Below, in pieces: positions 26,942 through 34,490 of a stretch of DNA of 64,000 nucleotides; the stretch's first letter is position 1, and every line of letters begins with the position of its first letter. Position numbers and translations under genes: made by a program. Source of the DNA: Olsenella urininfantis (GTDB taxonomy: Bacteria > Actinomycetota > Coriobacteriia > Coriobacteriales > Atopobiaceae); assembly GCF_900155635.1 (NCBI RefSeq), contig NZ_LT732540.1, positions 540,962 to 604,961 of the forward strand. The letters are read 5' to 3'. Under the pieces are notes generated by a model. That model worked only from the letters and a program-made list of their open reading frames with translations. It was not told the origin of the DNA and made no database searches.

Positions 26942-28110
26942 GCGAGGAAGAGCTTTCCGCGAAGCCGGGTGAGCTGGCCGGGCAATCCGTCCGGCAGGAA
27001 CCCACGGCGGCTGTCGTCCCCAGCGTGCAGCGCCAGTGGGTCTCCATCCCCGGTGGCTCATGCGACGTGCGCCTGGGACATGGCGTCATGGGCCAGGCGG
27101 CGGCCATCCTGCGCACGGCCGTGGGCCGCCCCCAGGCCTGTGCCCTGCTGGTGGGGGAGGGGTCTGACGAGGGGCAGGTCGAGCTCATGCGCCGCGAGCT
27201 CACCTCCGCGGGCTTCCTTGTGGATCGCATCGACCTCCCCGGGCAGGCACCCGCGCGCCAGCTCTCCTGCCAGGTCATGCTCCTTGAGAGGCTTGATGGC
27301 GCGCGCATCACCTCGGATGACCTCGTGGTCGCCATGGGCGACGTGGACATGCTCTGCGCGGCCGTCTCCGCCTGCGCCAGCTGGTGCGGGGGAGTGGCCC
27401 TGGCCTGCGTCCCTCGTGACCTCGACGCCATGCTCGAGGTTGCGCCCACCCCCCGCGGCATAGACCTCGCCTCTCACGGCGAGATGCTCACCGCCAAGGC
27501 CTGCTGTCGCTACCTCCTCTGCGACCTTGACCATATGGAGCTCTCGGTTGGGGCTGAGCCCACCAGGCTGGCCCTTGCGCTCATGGTGTCTACGGCCATG
27601 GCCGAGTCCGAGCAGGCCTTCTCGCGCCTCTGGGACAGGAGCATCCAGATTGCCGAAGGGGATGAGGACGCCCTGGCGGAACAGGCGCTTGACACGCTGA
27701 AGTCGCGTGGGCACATCGTCTCTTCCACCGCCCTTGCCGTGCGCCAGTCCATCTCCTACGGCAGCGAGCTGGCGCGTGCGCTTGCCCGCCTTGTGGACGA
27801 GAGCCCCTCGACCCTGCTTGCGGAGGGGCTTCGCTTCTCCGCGCGCATCTCGGCTGGCGAGGGCAAGCTTCCCGTGGACGATGTCTTTGCCCAGGACGAC
27901 CTCCTCGAGCGCCTGGGCCTGCCCGCGCTGAGGAGCGCACCTGCCGCGGAGGACGTGGTGCGCGAGCTCAAGGAGGAGCGCTTCCTGCGCACCAGGCGCT
28001 TCCTTTTGGCGCTGCCCCAGGTCCTGGGCCGCGTGCGCCTCTCCTCCGTCGACGATGACCTCCTGCTCGAGCATGTCCAGGCCTGGTGCGGCTCCCGCGA
28101 GTCCGCGTAG
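26938..28110 (+). CDS. 3-dehydroquinate synthase-like protein with lost active site
   Basis: 390 residues. Overall order and length match AroB, and late segments align by eye (RQSISYGSELARAL at 269-282 with the LNFGHTFGHA block; LLAEGLRFSA at 293-302 with LHGEAVAIGM; DLLERLGLPAL near 321-331). The residues that matter are gone: the GGGVVGD NAD loop is VAMGDVDM (131-138), both zinc His positions are Ser and Leu, the RE..GLAE..K zinc-Glu block is RLALALMVSTAM, and the SSVGGK lysine region is absent. The frame is intact and codon use is normal, so it is likely a maintained pseudoenzyme rather than a dead gene. It is coupled to aroK by a 4-base overlap. A role as a partner of AroK is possible. 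Confidence 0.65.
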   Translation: MSEEELSAKPGELAGQSVRQEPTAAVVPSVQRQWVSIPGGSCDVRLGHGVMGQAAAILRTAVGRPQACALLVGEGSDEGQVELMRRELTSAGFLVDRIDLPGQAPARQLSCQVMLLERLDGARITSDDLVVAMGDVDMLCAAVSACASWCGGVALACVPRDLDAMLEVAPTPRGIDLASHGEMLTAKACCRYLLCDLDHMELSVGAEPTRLALALMVSTAMAESEQAFSRLWDRSIQIAEGDEDALAEQALDTLKSRGHIVSSTALAVRQSISYGSELARALARLVDESPSTLLAEGLRFSARISAGEGKLPVDDVFAQDDLLERLGLPALRSAPAAEDVVRELKEERFLRTRRFLLALPQVLGRVRLSSVDDDLLLEHVQAWCGSRESA

Positions 28111-28131
28111 CAGTCTAGAAAGGAAGAGAAG

Positions 28132-29253
28132 ATGGCAGATGCAAAGGCCACGATGGGGCGCGTCGCCCGCCTGAGAGGGCTGATGGAAGAAAGGGGCTAT
28201 GACGCCGTCATCCTGCGCAACAACCCCGACCTGCGCTGGCTCACGGGCGCGGAGCGCTGCTTCGATGACGAGCCTGCCCACACGGCCTTCGTGACGGCGG
28301 AAAAGCTCTGCTTCCACACGGACTCGCGCTATTACAACAGCTTCCAGGAGCGCCTTGGCGCAGATGGCCCCTGGGCCATGGACATGGACCTCGTCAGTCC
28401 CGCCGGCTGGGCGGCCGAGAGGGTTCTCCAGGAGCGCTGCCGCGTGGTCGCCGTCGAGGACAGCTGCACCCTCTCCTTCTTTGACGCCTTTAACGCCGCC
28501 TGCGACAGCGTCTCCATCGCCTGCCTCACGCCGCGCATGCACGAGGACATCGCCGACTTACGCATGGTGAAGGACGACGAGGAGATCGAGCTCATGCGCC
28601 ATGCCCAGTCCATTACGGACGCCGCCTTCGAGCATATCTGCGGCTTCATCCATGCCGGCCAGACCGAGCAGGAGATTCGCGTAGAGCTCGAGAACTACAT
28701 GCTCGGCCATGGCGCGGACGGCCTGTCATTCGACACCATCATCGCGGCGGGTCCCAACGGGGCCAACCCCCACGCGCAGCCTGGTCCCTACGTGGTCAGG
28801 GAGGGCGACCTCATCGTCATGGACTACGGCGCCGCCTATCACGACTACCATTCGGACATGACTCGCACCGTGTGCGTGGGCCAGCCGAGCAATGAGCAGC
28901 GCAGGGTGTATGACATCGTGCGCGAGGCCCACGAGCGCTGTGCCGCGGCGGTGCGTCCCGGATGCATCGGAAGCGACATCCACAATCTTGCCGTCAAGGT
29001 CATCTCCGACGCCGGCTATGGGGAGTACTTCCAGCACGGGCTGGGCCATGGTGTGGGACTGGAGATACACGAGCGTCCCAATTTTGGCAGGAGCTACGAC
29101 AGGCCCGTTCCCGCAGGTTCGGTGGTGACCATAGAGCCTGGCATCTACCTGCCGGGGAAGTTCGGCATCCGCCTGGAGGACTTCGGGGTGATCGGCGAGG
29201 AGGGCTACCTGCCCTTCACGGAGTCGAGCCACGAGCTGCGTGTGGTCGGCTAG
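28132..29253 (+). CDS. M24-family aminopeptidase (Xaa-Pro type)
   Basis: 373 residues. The N-terminal creatinase-like domain (RNNPDLRWLTGAERCFDD) is followed by the pita-bread domain with all five metal ligands: VMDYGAAYHDYHSDMTRTV (two Asp), HGLGHGVGLEIHE (His), IEPGIYLP (Glu) and IRLEDFGVI (Glu). It removes an N-terminal residue before Pro, or cuts Xaa-Pro dipeptides. There is no signal peptide. ATG 28132 follows GAAAGGAAGAGAAG. In many Gram-positives this gene lies between aroB/aroK and efp, and that order is partly kept here, with the PTS operon inserted between. Confidence 0.93.
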   Translation: MADAKATMGRVARLRGLMEERGYDAVILRNNPDLRWLTGAERCFDDEPAHTAFVTAEKLCFHTDSRYYNSFQERLGADGPWAMDMDLVSPAGWAAERVLQERCRVVAVEDSCTLSFFDAFNAACDSVSIACLTPRMHEDIADLRMVKDDEEIELMRHAQSITDAAFEHICGFIHAGQTEQEIRVELENYMLGHGADGLSFDTIIAAGPNGANPHAQPGPYVVREGDLIVMDYGAAYHDYHSDMTRTVCVGQPSNEQRRVYDIVREAHERCAAAVRPGCIGSDIHNLAVKVISDAGYGEYFQHGLGHGVGLEIHERPNFGRSYDRPVPAGSVVTIEPGIYLPGKFGIRLEDFGVIGEEGYLPFTESSHELRVVG

Positions 29254-29273
29254 ACGGGGTGGATACGCGTGAT

Positions 29274-29315
29274 GAGAGGGGCGGGGAGGGCCAGTACGGC
29301 CGCCCCGCCCCTCTC
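29274..29315 (+). terminator. strong GC hairpin after the peptidase gene
   Basis: GAGAGGGGCGGGG pairs perfectly with CCCCGCCCCTCTC around a 16-base loop that itself has GGCC arms. It begins 21 bases after the M24 stop. There is no T-run right behind it, so it may end transcription weakly or protect the 3' end. Confidence 0.6.
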
Positions 29316-29357
29316 GCGTCTCATCCCCAGGCGACCTGCTCTCCGTTTTGTCTCACG

Positions 29358-29605
29358 GGTGGGTCAACGCGCGACTTTCTTTTCCATCGGCGGGAAACGA
29401 CGTGTTCGCCCACCGCAGGCGCCGGATTCGGTGGGTCAACGCGCGACTTTTGGCGGCTGGAGGCGGGAAGTGGCGCGTTCGCCCACTGCGCTCGCGCCTA
29501 CGGGTGGGTCAACGCGCGGTTCTGCGGCGCTGTGGGCCGAGAGGTGCGCATTCGCCCACTGCAAGGCGCCCACAGGTGGGCAAAACTGCGTTCGAAGTCT
29601 TTTTT
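29358..29605. repeat. about 72-bp imperfect tandem repeats (3 full units plus a partial)
   Basis: GGTGGGTCAACGCGCG starts at 29358, 29430 and 29503, and a shortened GGTGGGCAAA at 29575, so the period is 72-73 bases. Each full unit also has TTCGCCCAC about 50 bases in. Within a unit the two ends are an imperfect inverted repeat: in unit 2, GTGGGTCAACGCGC can pair with GCGCGTTCGCCCAC at 12 of 14 positions. The U3/U4 junction makes a perfect GCCCAC-AG-GTGGGC hairpin, and T6 lies at the end (about 29600-29605). It is not CRISPR: there are no unique spacers and the whole period is repeated. It is probably a REP/BIME-like intergenic element. Confidence 0.75.
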
Positions 29606-29736
29606 CGCCAGCCGAGGGCACATCTGACCACCGATATGCATCAGTCGGCGGGCCTCCTGCCCTAGCTTTTATGCACGGAGAAATGCCTAAACCCCTGTTT
29701 CACGGGAGTGAGGAGCGCATTATTCGATGATGTCAA

Positions 29737-29761
29737 CACAAATTCTCTAAACGGATTTGTG
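29737..29761. promoter_or_regulatory. inverted repeat, possible operator upstream of manX
   Basis: CACAAAT and ATTTGTG are perfect 7-bp arms around an 11-bp spacer, about 105 bases before the -10 box. Size and position suit a dimeric activator or repressor. No regulator gene is adjacent, so the protein is unknown. Confidence 0.4.
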
Positions 29762-29864
29762 GATTTTCGTTCGTAAGTACCGCGCTGACCTGTAAATACA
29801 AACTGAATTCGAATTTCAAAATATTTGGCAGACGGCGGAGGCTGTCCACAAGCGACTGCAGGCG

Positions 29865-29870
29865 TATACT
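29865..29870 (+). promoter_or_regulatory. -10 box of the manXYZ-manO operon
   Basis: TATACT is a near-perfect -10. The matching -35 position (CTGTCC) is poor, which suggests an activated promoter. The expected start near 29877 would leave a leader of about 95 bases. Confidence 0.55.
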
Positions 29871-29885
29871 AATTTTTGTGTGTAA

Positions 29886-29928
29886 GAATCATGGAGGGGA
29901 AGGGAAACCCAAGAAGACTCCATGATTC
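29886..29928 (+). promoter_or_regulatory. hairpin at the 5' end of the man operon mRNA
   Basis: GAATCATGGAG and CTCCATGATTC pair perfectly (11 bp) around a 21-base loop that itself contains GGGAAACCC, a small inner hairpin. It begins about 9 bases after the expected transcription start. No T-run follows, so it is not a simple terminator. It could stabilise the mRNA 5' end, or be bound by a protein as RNA or as DNA. Confidence 0.6.
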
Positions 29929-29971
29929 GATGTTCTGTGGACAGTGGAAGAACACGTAAGGAGGAAGTTGG

Positions 29972-30970
29972 ATGGTCAGCATTGTCCTAGCCAGCCACGG
30001 CGCATTTGCCGAGGGCATCATGGAATCGGGCGGCATGATCTTCGGCCAGCAGCAAGACGTTGCCGCCGTGATCCTGACGCCTGACATGGGTCCTGACGAC
30101 ATGCACAAGAAGCTGCTCGACGCTGTCAGTGGCTTCGCAGACCAGGAGCACGTCCTGTTCCTGGTGGACCTGTGGGGCGGGACCCCCTTCAACCAGGTCT
30201 CTCGCATCCTCGAGGAGGAGGGTCACGAGGATTGGGCCGCAGTAACCGGTCTGAGCCTCCCCATGCTTATCTCGGCATATGGAGCCCGCATGGGTGCCGA
30301 GACCACGGCCGACGTCGTCAAGGAGATCTACTCCGAGGCGCGTGACGGCGTGAAGGTCAAGCCCGAGTCTCTCCAGCCCGCCGAAGCACGTCCCGTGGCA
30401 GCCGAGGCCAGCGCCAAGGCTTTCACCATCCCCGAGGGCACCGTCCTGGGCGATGGCCACATCAAGTTCTCGTTCGTGCGCGTAGACACCCGTCTCCTTC
30501 ATGGCCAGGTGGCCACCACCTGGACCAAGCAGGCCGATCCCGACCGCATCATCGTGGTCTCCGACGACGTCTCGCGCGACGCCCTGCGCAAGACCATGAT
30601 CGTCCAGGCTGCTCCTCCAGGAGTCAAGGTGCACGTCGTGCCCATCAGCAAGATGATCGAGGTCTCCAAGGACCCGCGCTTCGGTGACACCAGGGCGATG
30701 CTCCTGTTCGAGAACCCCCAGGACGTGTTGCGTGCGGTTGAGGGTGGCGTGGACATCAAGACGGTCAACCTTGGTTCCATGGCACACAGCCTGGGCAAGG
30801 TCACTGCTTGCGCTGCAATCTCCGTGGGTCCCGAGGATGTCGAGACCCTCGAGAAGCTCGCGGAGAAGGGCATCAACTTCGACATCCGCAAGGTGCCGAC
30901 CGACTCGCCCGTTGCTTTCGATTCGATGATGAAGACGGCCAAGACCAAGCTGGCCGAACAGAACAAGTAA
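29972..30970 (+). CDS. manX: mannose-family PTS enzyme IIAB
   Basis: 332 residues. IIA comes first (about 1-130) with VLASHGAFAEGI, where His9 takes phosphate from HPr, and LVDLWGGTPFNQ. An Ala/Pro/Glu linker (about 132-155) leads to IIB (about 165-330) with RVDTRLLHGQVATTW, whose His passes phosphate to the sugar. The fused form is that of E. coli ManX. AAGGAGG lies 6 bases before ATG 29972. It is the first gene of a four-gene operon with the membrane subunits and a DUF956 protein. Substrate is probably mannose, glucose or glucosamine; the sequence alone does not decide. Confidence 0.95.
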   Translation: MVSIVLASHGAFAEGIMESGGMIFGQQQDVAAVILTPDMGPDDMHKKLLDAVSGFADQEHVLFLVDLWGGTPFNQVSRILEEEGHEDWAAVTGLSLPMLISAYGARMGAETTADVVKEIYSEARDGVKVKPESLQPAEARPVAAEASAKAFTIPEGTVLGDGHIKFSFVRVDTRLLHGQVATTWTKQADPDRIIVVSDDVSRDALRKTMIVQAAPPGVKVHVVPISKMIEVSKDPRFGDTRAMLLFENPQDVLRAVEGGVDIKTVNLGSMAHSLGKVTACAAISVGPEDVETLEKLAEKGINFDIRKVPTDSPVAFDSMMKTAKTKLAEQNK

Positions 30971-30980
30971 GGAGGGAACT

Positions 30981-31793
30981 ATGTCGCCAATCACGATCCT
31001 GCTCGTCATCATTGTCGCGTTCTTCGCGGGCATGGAGGGCGTCCTGGACGAGTGGCAGTTCCACCAGCCCCTCGTCGCCTGCACGCTCATCGGCATCGTC
31101 ACCGGTCACCCCGCAGAGGGCATCCTTCTCGGTGGCTCCCTGCAGATGATCGCCCTCGGCTGGGCGAACATCGGTGCCGCCGTCGCCCCTGACGCAGCCC
31201 TCGCCTCCACCGCCTCCGCCATCATCATGGCGCTGGCCCTCTCCAAGGGCAACGTTGACACCACCACGGCCGTCAGCACCGCAATCGCCCTGGCCATCCC
31301 CCTGTCTGTGGCTGGCCTCTTCCTCAGCATGATCGCCCGCACCCTCTCTACCGGTATGGTTCACGCCATGGACAGGGCCGCCGAGAACGCCAACTTCGGC
31401 GCGATCGGTCGTTGGCAGATGGCTGCCATCGCCATGCAGGGCCTGCGCATCGCCATCCCCGCCGCCGCCCTCTGCGTCATCCCTGCCGAGGCAGTCACCG
31501 GTGCACTCAACGCAATGCCCGCATGGCTCGCTGGTGGCATGGCCGTCGGCGGTGGCATGGTTGCTGCAGTCGGTTACGCCATGGTCATCAACATGATGGC
31601 AACCAAGGAGGTCTGGCCCTTCTTCGCGCTGGGCTTCGTCTTTGCAGCCATCAGCCAGATCACCCTCATCGGCCTGGGCGTCATCGGCGTTTCCCTTGCC
31701 CTCATCTACCTCGGCCTCAAGGAGCTTGCCTCCCAGGGCGGCGGCAACGGTGGCTCGGGCGACCCGCTCGGCGACATCCTGAACAACTACTAG
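30981..31793 (+). CDS. manY: mannose-family PTS enzyme IIC
   Basis: 270 residues, nearly all hydrophobic helices. The EII-Sor family marks are visible: FFAGMEGVLDEWQFHQPLV, TGHPAEGILLGGSLQMIALG and LIYLGLKEL near the end. IIC forms the sugar channel with IID. It lies 10 bases after manX with AAGGAGG in between. The last 20 residues are Gly-rich and cytoplasmic. Manno-PTS IIC/IID pairs are also receptors for class IIa bacteriocins and phage DNA entry in other bacteria. Confidence 0.95.
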   Translation: MSPITILLVIIVAFFAGMEGVLDEWQFHQPLVACTLIGIVTGHPAEGILLGGSLQMIALGWANIGAAVAPDAALASTASAIIMALALSKGNVDTTTAVSTAIALAIPLSVAGLFLSMIARTLSTGMVHAMDRAAENANFGAIGRWQMAAIAMQGLRIAIPAAALCVIPAEAVTGALNAMPAWLAGGMAVGGGMVAAVGYAMVINMMATKEVWPFFALGFVFAAISQITLIGLGVIGVSLALIYLGLKELASQGGGNGGSGDPLGDILNNY

Positions 31794-31815
31794 GCCTCAA
31801 GGGAGTGTGAAGATA

Positions 31816-32736
31816 ATGGCAGAAAACAAGGTTCAGCTCTCCAAGAAGGACCGTCAGGCGGTTGCCTGGCGCCACCAGTTCCTTCAGGGCTCCTGGAACT
31901 ACGAGCGCATGCAGAACGGCGGTTGGTGCTACTCCATGATTCCCGCCATCAAGGCGCTCTACAAGGACAAGGATGATCAGGTTGCCGCCCTCAAGCGTCA
32001 CCTGGAGTTCTACAACACCCACCCCTACGTGTCTTCTCCCGTCATCGGCGTCACCCTGGCGCTCGAGGAGGGTCGTGCCAACGGCGAGCCCGTCGACGAC
32101 GCCACCATCCAGGGCGTCAAGATCGGCATGATGGGCCCCCTCGCCGGCGTTGGTGACCCCGTCTTCTGGTTCACCGTCCGCCCGATCCTGGGCGCCCTGG
32201 GCGCATCCCTTGCCCTGGGCGGCAGCATCATGGGCCCGATCCTCTTCTTCGTGGTCTGGAACGCCATCCGCCTCGCCTTCATGTGGTACACGCAGGAGTT
32301 CGGCTATAAGGCCGGCGCCTCTATCGCCAACGACCTCTCCGGCGGCATGCTGGGCAAGCTTACCGAGGGCTCGTCCATCCTGGGCATGTTCATCATCGGA
32401 TCTCTGGTCCAGCGCTGGGTGTCCATCTCCTTCACCCCGATCGTCTCCAAGATCCCGCAGCAGCCCGGCGCCTACATCGACTGGGCCAACCTCCCCGCAG
32501 GTGCCGAGGGCATCAAGACTGCTCTCACTCAGTACAGCGCCCTTGGGGCCAACGGCCTGGACGCCACCAAGATCACCACGCTCCAGCAGAACCTCGATCA
32601 GCTGATCCCCGGCCTCGCCGCGGTCTGCCTGACCCTGCTCTGCTGCAAGCTCCTGAAGAAGAACGTCTCGCCGATCGTCATCATCATTGCCCTCTTCGCC
32701 GTGGGCATCATCGGCCGCGTCCTCAACTTCATGTAA
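31816..32736 (+). CDS. manZ: mannose-family PTS enzyme IID
   Basis: 306 residues. LSKKDRQAVAWRHQFLQGSW near the start, AIKALYKDKDDQVAALKRHL, and GPLAGVGDPVFWFTVRPIL are hallmarks of IID. The C-terminal hydrophobic part ends in a short tail. It completes the sugar channel with ManY. ATG 31816 is chosen since AAGGGAG lies 10 bases before it; GTG 31807 is too close to that site. A region of about 60 residues (about 210-270) contains the IID extra loop. It ends the structural part of the operon; a stable hairpin separates it from manO. Confidence 0.95.
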   Translation: MAENKVQLSKKDRQAVAWRHQFLQGSWNYERMQNGGWCYSMIPAIKALYKDKDDQVAALKRHLEFYNTHPYVSSPVIGVTLALEEGRANGEPVDDATIQGVKIGMMGPLAGVGDPVFWFTVRPILGALGASLALGGSIMGPILFFVVWNAIRLAFMWYTQEFGYKAGASIANDLSGGMLGKLTEGSSILGMFIIGSLVQRWVSISFTPIVSKIPQQPGAYIDWANLPAGAEGIKTALTQYSALGANGLDATKITTLQQNLDQLIPGLAAVCLTLLCCKLLKKNVSPIVIIIALFAVGIIGRVLNFM

Positions 32737-32772
32737 GCTGAGCTGCGGACACGCAGCTGTCGTTCGACCTTC

Positions 32773-32829
32773 AGGGCCGCATCTCATAGGCTGGCAGCAC
32801 GCATGCGGCCAGCCGGGAGGTGCGGCCCT
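32773..32829 (+). promoter_or_regulatory. stable hairpin between manZ and manO
   Basis: AGGGCCGCA (32773-32781) pairs with TGCGGCCCT (32821-32829), and inside it GGCTGGC (32789-32795) pairs with GCCAGCC (32808-32814). A small AGCTGCG-gaca-CGCAGCT hairpin lies just upstream, near 32741-32758. No T-run follows. This looks like an mRNA processing or 3'-protection structure that would set manO lower than manXYZ. Confidence 0.6.
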
Positions 32830-32861
32830 CACATGAGAAGAAAGGGAATCGGGACCAAGAG

Positions 32862-33245
32862 ATGGCTCAGTCGCAGAACAGCAGCGTGGACCTGACGGTC
32901 AAGGCAACGTCCTTCCAGGGCCTCGCGACCTACGGAGACCTCATGCTGGGCAACAAGGCCCTCGAGTTCTACAACGAAAAGAACGTGGAGGACTACATCC
33001 AGATTCCCTGGGACGAGGTGGACTACGTCGCCGCCTCCGTCCTGCCTGGCGGGAGGATCATCTCGCGCTTTGCCGTCTTCACCAAGGAGAACGGGCACTT
33101 CTCCTTCTCGACCAGGGACAACAAGGCAACCCTGAGAGCGATGAGGGCCTACGTCCCCGAGGACCGCCTCCAGCGCTCTCTCAGCTTCCTCGATGTGGTG
33201 GGCCTGGGCCTCAAGCGTCTTTTGGACATGGTCACAGGCAGGTAG
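32862..33245 (+). CDS. manO: DUF956 family protein (ManO)
   Basis: 127 residues. The sequence is the DUF956 type linked to mannose PTS operons: VDLTVKATSFQGLATYGDLM, LGNKALEFYNEKN, IQIPWDEVDYVAASV, and ISRFAVFTKENGHFSFSTRD. It has no membrane segment. Members follow manXYZ in lactobacilli, streptococci and Coriobacteriia and affect PTS expression, but the mechanism is not settled. ATG 32862 has only weak purine runs upstream; a longer frame starts at 32820 inside the hairpin and is less likely. It is the last gene of the operon. Confidence 0.88.
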   Translation: MAQSQNSSVDLTVKATSFQGLATYGDLMLGNKALEFYNEKNVEDYIQIPWDEVDYVAASVLPGGRIISRFAVFTKENGHFSFSTRDNKATLRAMRAYVPEDRLQRSLSFLDVVGLGLKRLLDMVTGR

Positions 33246-33306
33246 CCCTTGCTTGTGCCGTATGTGGAGCGCGCCTCGGCCAAGCCGCGGCAAGAATCGG
33301 CTGCGC

Positions 33307-33312
33307 TATACT
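33307..33312 (+). promoter_or_regulatory. -10 box of efp
   Basis: TATACT, 64 bases before GTG 33377. The -35 region is weak. No terminator is visible between manO and this site. Confidence 0.45.
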
Positions 33313-33376
33313 TCCTGCGCACATGACTGATGCCCGCGCCTGTGCGAGCGGGCGCGTACAAGAAAGAGGTTGGCCA

Positions 33377-33940
33377 GTGGCAACCATCAGCACCGCAGAC
33401 TTCAAGAACGGCATGGGTCTCAAGATCAACGGCAAGTACTACACCATCGTCGAGTTCCAGCATGTCAAGCCTGGCAAGGGCGGCGCCTTCGTCCGCTACA
33501 AGATCAAGGACCTCCAGAACGGCCGCACCATCGACCAGACCTGCAACGCGGGCACCAAGTTCGAGAACGTGCAGCTCATCACCCGTGAGATGCAGTACCT
33601 CTACAACGACGGCGCTGCCTACTACTTCATGGACAACGACACCTACGAGCAGATTCCCGTCTCCGAGGACTTCATCGGCGACAACGCCAAGTGGCTCAAG
33701 GAGAACGACAACTGCCAGCTGCTCTACGCCGACACCGACCTCTTGGGCGTGAACCCCCCGATGTTCATTGAGGTCGAGATCACCGAGACCGACCCCGGCT
33801 TCAAGGGCGACACCGTCCAGGGCGGCTCCAAGCCCGCCGTCATCGAGACCGGCGCAACCATCCAGGTGCCCATGTACCTGAACCAGGGCGAGATCGTCAA
33901 GGTCGATACGCGCACCGGCAAGTTCGTCTCGCGCGTATAG
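33377..33940 (+). CDS. efp: elongation factor P
   Basis: 187 residues, normal size. KOW-like domain I carries the tip loop HVKPGKGGAFVRYK with the conserved Lys; domains II and III follow with PVSEDFIGD, GVNPPMFIEVEITETDPGFK and IQVPMYLNQGEIVKVDTRTG. It rescues ribosomes stalled at polyproline. GTG 33377 has AAGAGG 8 bases upstream; the ATG at 33323 lies right after the -10 box and lacks a ribosome site. It ends at a strong terminator. No modification enzyme gene (epmA/ymfI type) is in the window. Confidence 0.96.
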   Translation: MATISTADFKNGMGLKINGKYYTIVEFQHVKPGKGGAFVRYKIKDLQNGRTIDQTCNAGTKFENVQLITREMQYLYNDGAAYYFMDNDTYEQIPVSEDFIGDNAKWLKENDNCQLLYADTDLLGVNPPMFIEVEITETDPGFKGDTVQGGSKPAVIETGATIQVPMYLNQGEIVKVDTRTGKFVSRV

Positions 33941-33962
33941 CCCCTTTCCGCATGAGCGCACA

Positions 33963-33998
33963 GGACCCGCGGGGGCTCTCATCCCGCGGGTCCTTTTT
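33963..33998 (+). terminator. rho-independent terminator of efp
   Basis: GGACCCGCGGG and CCCGCGGGTCC form an 11-bp perfect stem with a 9-base loop, followed at once by T5. Textbook terminator. Confidence 0.95.
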
Positions 33999-34048
33999 GT
34001 CTCTCGCCCATCGGTCGTCTCGGGCCTTATCCGAGCGACGCCAACGTC

Positions 34049-34054
34049 TATACT
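34049..34054 (+). promoter_or_regulatory. -10 box of the Asp23-nusB operon
   Basis: TATACT, 74 bases before ATG 34123, just downstream of the efp terminator. A TTATCC lies 16 bases upstream as a poor -35. Confidence 0.45.
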
Positions 34055-34122
34055 GAATGGGATTCGTGACCAGCGGCATGGCTGCGCCCGCATTCTTGGC
34101 GCATCTCGTCGAAAGGAACATC

Positions 34123-34485
34123 ATGGGCGAAACGGAGCTCTTCATATCGGGCATCGGCATCTCAAGGGGCGTGCTCGCCACCATCGTGACCATGGCCGCC
34201 GAGAAGGTCGAGGGCGTTGCCCGCGTGGGCGGCAATGACATCGCCTCCAGCCTGGTCTCGGTGTTCACCAGTCGCAGCGTCGCCCCGGGCGAGGCGGTGG
34301 AGTCCTCCGTCGAGGACGGCGCGCTCAAGGTCACGGTGCACCTCGCGGTGTTCTACGGATACCCCTTCACCAGGCTTGCCTCCGTCGTGCGCGAGGCGGT
34401 TGCCACGGCGGTGCTCGAGCAGGTGGGCATCCCGGTGGGGTCAGTTGACGTCTGCATCGACAGCCTCGTATTTCCCAAGGAGTAA
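34123..34485 (+). CDS. Asp23/Gls24 family envelope stress protein
   Basis: 120 residues. The family core is complete: ISRGVLATIVTMAAEKVEGV, ALKVTVHLAVFYGYPFTRLA, and VVREAVATAVLEQVGIPVGS followed by VDVCIDSLVF. These are small cytoplasmic proteins placed near the membrane under cell-wall or alkaline stress. AAAGGA lies 6 bases before ATG 34123. It sits directly before nusB, as in Bacillus (yqhY-nusB), which supports the call. The first gene of an operon that runs through tlyA. Confidence 0.92.
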   Translation: MGETELFISGIGISRGVLATIVTMAAEKVEGVARVGGNDIASSLVSVFTSRSVAPGEAVESSVEDGALKVTVHLAVFYGYPFTRLASVVREAVATAVLEQVGIPVGSVDVCIDSLVFPKE

Positions 34486-34490
34486 CGCGC

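Larger units (their letters stand above)
29606..29971. other. AT-rich leader and control region of the mannose PTS operon
   Basis: This 366-base stretch has no gene. It is far more AT-rich than its surroundings. In order it holds an inverted repeat at 29737-29761, an AT-rich block with the GAATTCGAATT palindrome-like run near 29804, a TATACT -10 box at 29865-29870, a hairpin at 29886-29928, and a strong AAGGAGG ribosome site before ATG 29972. I see no sigma-54 (-24/-12) promoter, the type that drives many mannose PTS operons in Firmicutes. Confidence 0.6.

Noticed and set aside
29358-29605. CRISPR array
   Set aside because: The whole 72-bp unit repeats imperfectly, there are no equal-length unique spacers, and no cas genes are present.
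29336-29730. Small proteins in the repeat region (open frames of 60-220 codons)
   Set aside because: They come from the repeats themselves (recurring WVNAR/VGQRA) and lack ribosome sites and similarity to known families.
29606-29971. Sigma-54 promoter for the mannose PTS operon
   Set aside because: TTGGCAG near 29825 was tested as a -24 box, but no GC-type -12 lies at the right distance. A good -10 (TATACT) is present instead.
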